From Arthrobacter_B sp038069765 (GTDB lineage Bacteria > Actinomycetota > Actinomycetes > Actinomycetales > Micrococcaceae), in NCBI RefSeq assembly GCF_038069765.1, contig NZ_JBBPFS010000004.1, positions 372,001 through 436,000 of the forward strand: a stretch of DNA of 64,000 nt. Reading direction: 5' to 3'. The translations under genes and the position numbers were made by a program. The notes under the pieces were generated by a model. The model made no database searches. It saw only the letters and a program-made list of their open reading frames with translations, and was not told the DNA's origin. Below, in pieces: positions 43,675-49,623 of this stretch (positions are counted from its first letter, which is position 1; the number at the start of each line of letters is the position of its first letter).

Positions 43675-44319
43675 CTAGTCCAGCTCTCCCCGGCGCCATG
43701 CGGCAGCGGAATGCTCGAGGTCTTCGGCGGTCCTGACGAGCTGGCGTGCATTGCGGGTCAGCTGGCTGGCTGTTCCGGTGCTTCCGATCTCCGCCGAATC
43801 CGCGTGGTGGGTCTGGCCCAGGGCCACTACGCGGCAGAACGCGGCGAAGCGCTCCAGTGCCACATCAAACTCTCCTTCGAAGGCTCCGGAGAGGATGGTG
43901 TCGGCCATGATCTTGACTTCTTCTGCCCCCAGAGGCTCGGCGACGCCGGCCACCACCTTGGAGACCTGGGCGACGTCCTTGCCCGCAGCGTAGTAGGCCG
44001 CGATGCGCTCCGGATTCTGCTGCGTGGCGGCGCGGAGGGCATACAGACGCCAGAGGGCGCCGGGAAGGGATCGGGCAGGGCTTTCCGCCCAGAGTTCCGC
44101 GATGGACTCCAGTCCCTGTTTGTCGGCGAGCTTCACCAGGCGGCGGGTGATCTCCGGATCGTCGCTCTCCCGTCCGTGATGGACCAGGGCCTGCGCGGCC
44201 AGATGGGCCGCTTCCGAGACCCGGGCAGGATCCGCACCTCCGGGGAAGTTGGCGAAATCCAGCGGAGCGTACAGCTTGGGCTTGTGGTGCCGTGGCGGCA
44301 TGGAATTCGACTCACTCAT
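43675..44319 (-). CDS. Helical hypothetical protein
   Basis: A 214-aa, Ala/Glu-rich, probably all-helical cytoplasmic protein. The N-terminus is basic and Pro-rich (MPPRHHKPKLYAPLDF), then helices such as RVSEAAHLAAQALVHHG and GLESIAELWAESPARSLPGALWRLYALR. No catalytic motif, signal peptide or membrane segment is seen. Start ATG 44319 lacks a strong ribosome site; an internal ATG (MPPRHH) six codons on is an alternative. It is monocistronic, facing away from tRNA-Lys. I do not recognise the family. Confidence 0.7.
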   Translation of the reverse strand: MSESNSMPPRHHKPKLYAPLDFANFPGGADPARVSEAAHLAAQALVHHGRESDDPEITRRLVKLADKQGLESIAELWAESPARSLPGALWRLYALRAATQQNPERIAAYYAAGKDVAQVSKVVAGVAEPLGAEEVKIMADTILSGAFEGEFDVALERFAAFCRVVALGQTHHADSAEIGSTGTASQLTRNARQLVRTAEDLEHSAAAWRRGELD

Positions 44320-44566
44320 ATTTTGAGAATACTCCGCCGCGCAAACAGGCGTCGAGGCGGTCCGGCGCCGCCGCCGGGGTTCCGAAGGGGAGTTCGGGGC
44401 CGTGAAATGTAAAGGACTGCCTCGGCGGTTTCGTGAGATGCGTCCCGGGTGCGATAAAGTGGAGAAGTCGATTCGTCGACGGCTGGACCGGTGTCAGGTT
44501 CGGGTGGGGATTCCTGTCGGAAAACCTGCGCTGAAACTGTCGGAAAAGCCGTCCCGAAATGGCGGG

Positions 44567-44642
44567 GGGCCTTTAGCTCAGTTGGTAGAGCATCGGACTT
44601 TTAATCCGTGGGTCGTGGGTTCGAGCCCCACAGGGCCCACCA
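44567..44642 (+). tRNA. tRNA-Lys (anticodon TTT), CCA encoded
   Basis: A full cloverleaf is read. The acceptor stem GGGCCTT pairs with AGGGCCC (one T-G pair), the D arm is AGCTCAGTTGGTAGAGC, the anticodon loop CTTTTAA holds TTT, and the T arm is GTGGGTTCGAGCCCCAC. The mature body is 44567-44639 and CCA is encoded at 44640-44642. A terminator follows. Confidence 0.97.
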
Positions 44643-44688
44643 TGGACGGGCCGTGTCATTCGTTTGAGGATGGTGCGGGACTTCGGCA

Positions 44689-44721
44689 GCACCCCGGTTT
44701 TCGAACCGGGGTGCTTTTCTT
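44689..44721 (+). terminator. Terminator of tRNA-Lys
   Basis: An 11-bp stem (44689-44699 with 44704-44714) on a TTCG loop, then TTTTCTTT. Confidence 0.92.
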
Positions 44722-44779
44722 TGTCCGGGGTGTTTTTGCCTTCCCGCAGGCCCTGCCGCCGTTCCCCTTTCCCCTGCGG

Positions 44780-45178
44780 TCAGGAGGGGGCGTCGGCGCT
44801 GTGTTCGACGACGGCGGCCTGTTCGACGACGGCGACCTGCTCGACGACGGCGGCCGGCACGGGGCGGCGACGCGAGGTGTCGAATTTCATGAGTTTATGC
44901 GTTCCGTCGCAGTAGGGCTTGATCGCTGATCCGCCGCACCTGCACAGGGCCACGGTTTCACGGTCCCGGGGAATCGGCACACCGTCCGGAGTGACGATCT
45001 CAAAGTCTCCGCGGACCAGCAGGGGACCGTTCGGGCAGGCCACCACGGAGGCGGCAGGCCCACCGGCACGGGGGGCCGGATCCGAGATGGAATCCTGTAC
45101 CGAAGAATCCTGTGCAGACGAATCCTGTCCGGGGGAGCCGTGAGCCGGGCAGCTGCTGCAGCAGGCGGCGTCGGTCAC
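44780..45178 (-). CDS. CDGSH iron-sulfur domain protein with repetitive tails
   Basis: Small 2Fe-2S protein of the mitoNEET/CDGSH family. The motif CRCGGSAIKPYCDGTHKL gives ligands Cys79, Cys81, Cys90 and His94. A start at GTG 45178 overlaps the stop of the upstream diiron-oxidase-like gene (GTGA), so both are translated together. 132 aa. Both tails are repetitive: residues 18-32 (QDSSAQDSSVQDS) come from 15-bp repeats, and 110-128 (AAVVEQVAVVEQAAVVEHS) from 18-bp repeats. Three extra cysteines sit at 6, 7 and 10. It probably passes electrons to its partner enzyme. Confidence 0.85.
   Translation of the reverse strand: MTDAACCSSCPAHGSPGQDSSAQDSSVQDSISDPAPRAGGPAASVVACPNGPLLVRGDFEIVTPDGVPIPRDRETVALCRCGGSAIKPYCDGTHKLMKFDTSRRRPVPAAVVEQVAVVEQAAVVEHSADAPS
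44803..44856. repeat. Three 18-bp tandem repeats in the CDGSH C-tail
   Basis: Units GTTCGACGACGGCGGCCT, GTTCGACGACGGCGACCT and GCTCGACGACGGCGGCCG lie end to end; on the coding strand they give VVEQVA, VVEQAA and VVEHSA-type hexapeptides. Confidence 0.88.
45090..45134. repeat. Three 15-bp tandem repeats in the CDGSH N-tail
   Basis: GAATCCTGT recurs at 45090, 45105 and 45120 with a 15-base period; on the coding strand each gives a QDSS-type pentapeptide. Confidence 0.85.
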
Positions 45179-46263
45179 GGCGTCACTCCGGCAGCCAGTG
45201 CAGCTCCGACGAGCGCGCCTGCCCCGGGGGCTGCGGCAGGGTCCGCGTCGCGGAGGGCGGAGCGGCCGTCCTGCCACGCAGAGAGCTGGTCTTCCCCCAT
45301 CATCGCGTCCAGGGCAAGGACCGTCGCGGCCCCGAAGATCACATCCGGCAGCAGGCCGGGATCCGACTCCACGAGCCCGCCGGCAAGGTCCCGCGCGGCA
45401 ATCTGCTCGTGTACGGCGTCGGCTTCCACGTGCTCGTCGAAGTAGTAGGTCACGTCTTCGCCGAAGCCAAGCCGGCGGAACCCGCGCGCATAGAAGGAAT
45501 TGGGGATGGACGACGTCATTTCAAAGGCTGCCAGATGCCCGGCGATGGCACCGCGCAGCCGCCGGTTGAGGCCAAACAGGGACATGGCGTTGGACGAGGC
45601 CAGAGTCAGTGCCGGCACAAAGTCCAGGTACCACCCGTACTCCGTCTCCAGCTCCAGGCCCTTCATCGTGACGGCGAAGAGATGGGAATGCATGCGTTCG
45701 GGACGGCCGCCGCCGTATTCGTCGGCCTGGATCTCGATCAGTGCGGCCTTTGCCCGGCCCACCGGGAGGCGGGGTATGGCCCAGCTGTGGGGATCGGCTT
45801 CCTTCAGCTGATAGACGGAGCGCAGGATGAGGAACTCCTGCAGCTGTTCCCTGGTGGCCTTCGAGGCGACGAAGCGGGACACACTGGGCCCGTCGTCGTC
45901 GGCGGCCATACGGAACAGTTCCTCGGCCACCGCCTCGCTGGTGGCTTCAGGCAGCCCGGGGACGGGGACGGCGCGGCGGAGGGCTGCTTCAAACGCTTCC
46001 TCGAGCTCCAGCCGCAGGGCAACCAGGCCCGGATGCCACTCGAGGCTGTCCGGAACGCCTTCCAGTCCGCTGTAGTGGAGCTCGTACAGGCAGAAAAGGG
46101 TCAGCTGCAGGTCCTCGTCGCGGAGGATATCGGACGTTTCGCCTACGGCACGCCGAGACGCTTCCGTCACGGAGGCAAGCTCCCGCGCTGACGGGCCGTC
46201 CGGCGTACGCAGCAGGTCGAAGAGTTCGGCGCTGACAGGTCCGCGCGCTGCGGGAATTTTCAT
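45175..46263 (-). CDS. Iron-containing redox enzyme family protein (heme-oxygenase-like diiron oxidase fold)
   Basis: Resembles the iron-containing redox enzyme (heme-oxygenase-like diiron oxidase, HDO) family: 362 aa, mostly helical, no signal peptide. Candidate metal ligands are in LYELHYSG (Glu61, His63), EIQADEYGGGRPERMHSH (Glu177, Asp181, Glu182, His192/194) and YYFDEHVEADAVHE (Asp276, Glu277, His278, Glu280, His285). Exact assignments need a model. ATG 46263 follows AAAGGACC. Its stop overlaps the CDGSH gene start, so a two-gene operon is likely. Its upstream region carries the recurrent AAGTATGCTGATG motif. Substrate unknown. Confidence 0.78.
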   Translation of the reverse strand: MKIPAARGPVSAELFDLLRTPDGPSARELASVTEASRRAVGETSDILRDEDLQLTLFCLYELHYSGLEGVPDSLEWHPGLVALRLELEEAFEAALRRAVPVPGLPEATSEAVAEELFRMAADDDGPSVSRFVASKATREQLQEFLILRSVYQLKEADPHSWAIPRLPVGRAKAALIEIQADEYGGGRPERMHSHLFAVTMKGLELETEYGWYLDFVPALTLASSNAMSLFGLNRRLRGAIAGHLAAFEMTSSIPNSFYARGFRRLGFGEDVTYYFDEHVEADAVHEQIAARDLAGGLVESDPGLLPDVIFGAATVLALDAMMGEDQLSAWQDGRSALRDADPAAAPGAGALVGAALAAGVTP

Positions 46264-46342
46264 TCTGGTCCTTTGTGCTCCGTGAAAACGTGCTCCGTGC
46301 CGGGAGCGGCGGAAGCCGCAGCCCATAGCGGTAATTCAAGGA

Positions 46343-46355
46343 CATCAGCATACTT
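46343..46355 (-). promoter_or_regulatory. Copy 2 of recurrent AAGTATGCTGATG motif
   Basis: Minus-strand AAGTATGCTGATG, 79 bp from the start codon at 46263. It is identical over 13 bases to the copy at 3853-3865, and at nearly the same distance. Confidence 0.4.
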
Positions 46356-46476
46356 GGTATTCCTCTGCCGCACCCAAACACCTTTCCCTGCCCGGGCCGG
46401 CGGACATTGACGTTTACGTCCATCCGGCGTGAGATGGGATGAACGGATAACGCAAACTGCGCCGGGGAGGGCACTC

Positions 46477-47070
46477 ATGCCGCAAGTTGATGCCGGAGCG
46501 GGGTTCCTCGTTACGGCACTGATCATCATGGCCGCTGCCTTCGCGCTGACCGCGTTCAGGGTGGACGCCGCGTTGGACAGGGGAGACGGCGAGAAGCTGT
46601 TTTGGATCGGTTTCACCGGCCTGCTGGCCGCCCTGCTGGCCGTTGCATGGGCGGTGGCCGGCAATCCCGGCGCGGGACCTTGGATCGGGCTCGCGGCCGT
46701 CGCCGGGGCAGGGGGTGCTGCCGGTTGGGTGCAGGCACGCCACCGGCGGCGCGTCCAGGACCGGTTGAGGAACGAACGGGCCCGGGCCGTCGCGGCTCTG
46801 GAGCGCCGGCATGAGACTGTCCTGCTCAGCTGGAGCTCCTATGAGCTGGATGAGTGGAAGGCCGAGGAGAAGCCCGGCCTGAAGGATCCGGCCAGGCCCG
46901 AAACCAAATCCCTGATGCGGGCCATGAAGGCGGCGGCGGCCCTTCGTCCCCTTGAAGGGGCTGCGGAGGCCCCGGAGGCGGAGCTGGACAAATACGCGGC
47001 CGCCGTAGCCGGGCTGGAGCAGGCATGGGCCGCCGCGGAGGCAGCCGGAGGCGATGACAGGGCCGCGTAG
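46477..47070 (+). CDS. Two-helix membrane protein of unknown function
   Basis: A 197-aa protein. Two to three hydrophobic helices (about residues 8-28, 40-60 and 66-80: FLVTALIIMAAAFALTAF, LFWIGFTGLLAALLAVAWAV, WIGLAAVAGAGGAAGW) are followed by an Arg-rich then Ala/Glu-rich cytoplasmic tail of about 115 residues, probably helical. Start ATG 46477 has GGGGAGGG six bases upstream; an upstream in-frame ATG (46429) is weaker. It is divergent from the diiron-oxidase-like gene. No family recognised. Confidence 0.65.
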   Translation: MPQVDAGAGFLVTALIIMAAAFALTAFRVDAALDRGDGEKLFWIGFTGLLAALLAVAWAVAGNPGAGPWIGLAAVAGAGGAAGWVQARHRRRVQDRLRNERARAVAALERRHETVLLSWSSYELDEWKAEEKPGLKDPARPETKSLMRAMKAAAALRPLEGAAEAPEAELDKYAAAVAGLEQAWAAAEAAGGDDRAA

Positions 47071-47124
47071 TCCTGCCGCGGAAAAACTCTGGACGAAACG
47101 CCGTTTGGGTGTCAGGCTCGGGGC

Positions 47125-47448
47125 ATGACCGGGCGCAGCAGGGACGATGTCAATTTCTCCCACAACCTTGATAACAGCCGCTACGAGCTGCGCGTGGGAG
47201 GTGAGCTGGTGGGAACCGCAGAATACGCGGAATACAGTGAAGAACCGGATTCCGTGGCTCTCACCCATACCGTGGTCCGAGAGGAATTCCGGCACCAGGG
47301 TTATTCCTCGATGCTGGTGAAATTCGCGGCCGAGGACATTATCGCTTCGGGCCGGCGCATCAAGCCTTACTGCTCCTACGCGGCGTCCTATTTGGGGAAA
47401 CACCGGGAGTTCAGCCATCACGTGTCGTGGCCCCAGGAAACCCGCTGA
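47125..47448 (+). CDS. YjdJ-type GNAT N-acetyltransferase
   Basis: Minimal GNAT-fold protein (107 aa) with NSRYELRVGGELVGTAEY at the front, HTVVREEFRHQGYSSMLVKF as the acetyl-CoA loop and KPYCSYAASYL near the C-terminus, the YjdJ/At1g77540-like pattern. Such enzymes acetylate small molecules or protein N-termini, but this substrate is unknown. Start GTG/ATG at 47125 is preceded by GGGGC. It is a single gene, after which comes the long inverted repeat upstream of the next regulator. Confidence 0.8.
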   Translation: MTGRSRDDVNFSHNLDNSRYELRVGGELVGTAEYAEYSEEPDSVALTHTVVREEFRHQGYSSMLVKFAAEDIIASGRRIKPYCSYAASYLGKHREFSHHVSWPQETR

Positions 47449-47516
47449 CCTAGCTCTGCCGGCTTTCACCGCTCCGCTGGAAACCTGCCAAAACAGGGCT
47501 GCTGCGTTAATTGAAG

Positions 47517-47563
47517 CTGGCTCCCCGCTCTGCATATGGGGGGAACGCAGAAGGGGGAGCCAG
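47517..47563. repeat. Long imperfect inverted repeat upstream of the two-HTH regulator
   Basis: CTGGCTCCCCGCTCTGC (47517-47533) faces GCAGAAGGGGGAGCCAG (47547-47563), a 17-bp arm with two mismatches around a 13-base centre. It ends ten bases before TATAGT (47573-47578), a good -10 hexamer. It may be an operator or, less likely, the terminator of the preceding gene. Confidence 0.65.
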
Positions 47564-47572
47564 TGAAAATAG

Positions 47573-47578
47573 TATAGT
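47573..47578 (+). promoter_or_regulatory. Candidate -10 of the two-HTH regulator
   Basis: TATAGT in the AT-rich stretch AAAATAGTATAGTTG, 38 bp upstream of the GTG at 47617. No clear -35; it abuts the inverted repeat. Confidence 0.4.
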
Positions 47579-47616
47579 TGCATCCGTCCGGAGAAACCAA
47601 TCGGGGGGAGTCATCC

Positions 47617-48348
47617 GTGGCAGTGTCTGCGAAAGCGTTCCAGGACTGGCGCGCCAAAGCTGCCCCTCTCGAAACTACGGCCGACCTGTGCCGGCTGGCC
47701 GGCATCAAGCGCTCTACGCTTGCCCAGCAGCTTGTGCGCGGCAAGGTCTCGGTTAGCACCGTGGTTCGGGTGGCGCGGGCCTGCGACCAGGACCCCGTCG
47801 AGGCGCTGTCCTTTTTTGAGGAGTACCACGACCTCCAGGCCGGGATGCGCCACCCAACTTCTGCGGAACTGATCAGCCAGGTGACCTATGTCTGCATCCT
47901 GGAGCAGGTGGTGGCGCGGAGCAGGCAGCCCGGCATCTCACCCGAGGAACTGCCCGCCCTGTGCGCCTTTCCGCACCGGTACTCGGTACGCGGCTGGTTC
48001 GAGGCCGTTGATCCCGGTGACCTGCGGCAGCGGCTGAGCGCCAGCACCGGCGTGGCGCCGCAGAACCTCTCCGCCCAGCTCACGGCCGGGCGCCTGGCCA
48101 GCGGCCTCGCCGTGGAAGCGGCCCGGCTGGCCGGCGTTTCGCTGACCAGCGGCCTTGTGGCAACCGGTCTGCTCACTCCGGACGAATGCGGCTGGCCGCC
48201 CGGCGGACGCGAGCAGGCACTCGCCCGGCTCTCCGATGCCGATCTGGTGATCCTTGCCCGGGACCGGCTGGATACGCTGGGCAAGGTTTTGAAAAAGGTC
48301 GAGAACGATGAAAAAAACAACTTCGCACTCTTGGAGAAATTGGGATGA
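47617..48348 (+). CDS. Transcriptional regulator with two helix-turn-helix-like modules
   Basis: A 243-aa protein with an XRE/Cro-type helix-turn-helix (residues 23-66: LCRLAGIKRSTLAQQLVRG, then VARACDQDPVEAL). A second similar stretch at 138-184 (LRQRLSASTGVAPQNLSAQL, then AARLAGVSLTSGL) suggests duplication. A C-terminal helix ends in DRLDTLGKVLKKVEN. GTG 47617 follows GGGGGGAG. Its stop overlaps the start of a membrane protein gene (ATGA), so the pair is coupled. It probably controls its own operon through the inverted repeat upstream. No sensor domain is recognised. Confidence 0.7.
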   Translation: MAVSAKAFQDWRAKAAPLETTADLCRLAGIKRSTLAQQLVRGKVSVSTVVRVARACDQDPVEALSFFEEYHDLQAGMRHPTSAELISQVTYVCILEQVVARSRQPGISPEELPALCAFPHRYSVRGWFEAVDPGDLRQRLSASTGVAPQNLSAQLTAGRLASGLAVEAARLAGVSLTSGLVATGLLTPDECGWPPGGREQALARLSDADLVILARDRLDTLGKVLKKVENDEKNNFALLEKLG

Positions 48349-49079
48349 CGCTACAGTGGGCAGCCTTGGGCGCGACCCTTTTCTTCGCGCTGCTGCGGGT
48401 TCCGGGCGCAATTCGGGGTGAGAACCGGGGAATGTTCTCTGCACTGATTCTCCTGTCCGCGGCCATGGCGCTGAGTATTCCTTTCTTTTACCTGCCGGTG
48501 GACGCACTGCTCGGCGGTGTGAATCTCGCGAACCTCCTCCTTCGGTATTTGCTGTTTGCCGTTCTCCTGATCCTGGGGCTGAAGGCCGCCGCGGCTTTCC
48601 AGGCCCCGCTCGCCGCGCGTTTGATCGGCGGGCCGGCCGGGATACTCGTCCTGACAGCTGCAACGGTGGCAGTGGCGGTGTTTTACGGGCTCAGCGACCT
48701 GCCCGAATCCTCCACGGCGCTTGCCGACTACTGGGACCAGGACACGGTCCACGCGTACGGGGACAGCTCCAGGCTCTACCAGATCTATGTGGGGGCGTGC
48801 CTTGTCCCTTCACTGTTCGGTTCCGCCGCTGCCTTCCGGCGTCCAGCCGGTATTCGGCTCAGCGCCGCCCTCCTGGCCCTGGGGCTGTCCACCGCCGTGA
48901 TTCACTCCGTGCTGTCCCTCACCGTCGTGAATCCGGACATTGGGGTCTGGGATACCGTGCTTCCCTACTCCGCGGTCATCATGGTGTCTTTGGGACTTGC
49001 CCTCCTGTGGAACTCGCACCGGATCGCCAAGCGGCATCCCAAGCCGGGCCTGCTGGCCAGGGCCTACGCCTTCAGATAA
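48345..49079 (+). CDS. Multi-pass membrane protein coupled to the two-HTH regulator
   Basis: A 244-aa integral membrane protein with about seven hydrophobic helices (LQWAALGATLFFALLRVP; MFSALILLSAAMALSIPFFY; LLLRYLLFAVLLILGL; GILVLTAATVAVAVFYGL; LYQIYVGACLVPSLF; LSAALLALGLSTAVIHSV; YSAVIMVSLGLALLW). The start overlaps the regulator stop (ATGA). The lineup recalls the seven-helix membrane proteins (MAB_1171c-like) paired with XRE regulators in other actinomycetes, but I cannot confirm membership. No transport or enzyme motif is seen. A hairpin follows. Confidence 0.68.
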   Translation: MTLQWAALGATLFFALLRVPGAIRGENRGMFSALILLSAAMALSIPFFYLPVDALLGGVNLANLLLRYLLFAVLLILGLKAAAAFQAPLAARLIGGPAGILVLTAATVAVAVFYGLSDLPESSTALADYWDQDTVHAYGDSSRLYQIYVGACLVPSLFGSAAAFRRPAGIRLSAALLALGLSTAVIHSVLSLTVVNPDIGVWDTVLPYSAVIMVSLGLALLWNSHRIAKRHPKPGLLARAYAFR

Positions 49080-49176
49080 AGAATCGGCAACGAACATTCA
49101 CATTTTCATCATCCTGTGTCAGAATAATGATTATGTAACATCCGCTGCCTGTGGGGGGTCAGCGTGAGGTTACAAC

Positions 49177-49206
49177 CGAAGCCAGCGGATTGCTCCGCTG
49201 GCTTCG
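49177..49206 (+). terminator. Terminator after the membrane protein
   Basis: A 13-bp stem (49177-49189 with 49194-49206) on a TTGC loop, extendable by four pairs with a bulge; followed by TTGTATCCGTTTTCC. Confidence 0.72.
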
Positions 49207-49240
49207 TTGTATCCGTTTTCCGGAATGTACGGCCAACGCA

Positions 49241-49281
49241 AAAAAGCGGGAGTTCCGGTAAATCCGAAGCTCCCGCTTTTG
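49241..49281 (-). terminator. Terminator of the fru-pts operon
   Basis: AAAAGCGGGAG (49242-49252) pairs with CTCCCGCTTTT (49270-49280), 22 bp past the ptsH stop on the minus strand, followed by TTTTTGCG. It also works for the opposite strand. Confidence 0.8.
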
Positions 49282-49302
49282 CATTTACCCGCAAATGCGG
49301 TG

Positions 49303-49581
49303 CTATTGGGCGTCGAGGTCCGTTTCCAGGATTTTGGCGAGGGCATCGAGGGCTTCGTCGGCGCCCTCGCCCTCGGCACGCAGCACCACCACATCCCCGT
49401 TGGAAGCGCCCAGGCTCATCAGCGACAGCATGCTGGCTGCATCCATCGCTTCGTCGGCGGGCTCTCCCTCCATGGCAATGGTGACGTCCACCGGCTGCGC
49501 CGCCGCGGCCTCGGCAAAGATCGACGCCGGGCGCGCATGCAGGCCAACCCGGCTGGCAATAGTGGCTTTACGTTCTGGCAT
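49303..49581 (-). CDS. ptsH: HPr phosphocarrier protein
   Basis: Carries phosphate from Enzyme I to sugar-specific EIIA domains, here FruA and DhaM. Phospho-His15 sits in GLHARPAS, and a serine lies in DAASMLSLMSLGA at the position of the regulatory Ser46. 92 aa from ATG 49581 with GGAAGG upstream. It is the last gene of fruK-fruA-ptsP-ptsH and is followed by an intrinsic terminator. Confidence 0.95.
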   Translation of the reverse strand: MPERKATIASRVGLHARPASIFAEAAAAQPVDVTIAMEGEPADEAMDAASMLSLMSLGASNGDVVVLRAEGEGADEALDALAKILETDLDAQ

Positions 49582-49623
49582 GGGATGTTTCCTTCCGGTT
49601 GTACTGAACAGTGGGGAGGCCGG

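Noticed and set aside
44320..44566. A possible small RNA or gene between the helical hypothetical gene and tRNA-Lys
   Set aside because: No coding frame with a ribosome site and no clear hairpin-terminator unit; nothing could be supported.
45175..46476. An iron-dependent (DtxR/IdeR) operator near the diiron-oxidase gene
   Set aside because: No TTAGGNTAGNCTNANCTAA-like palindrome was seen in the intergenic region.
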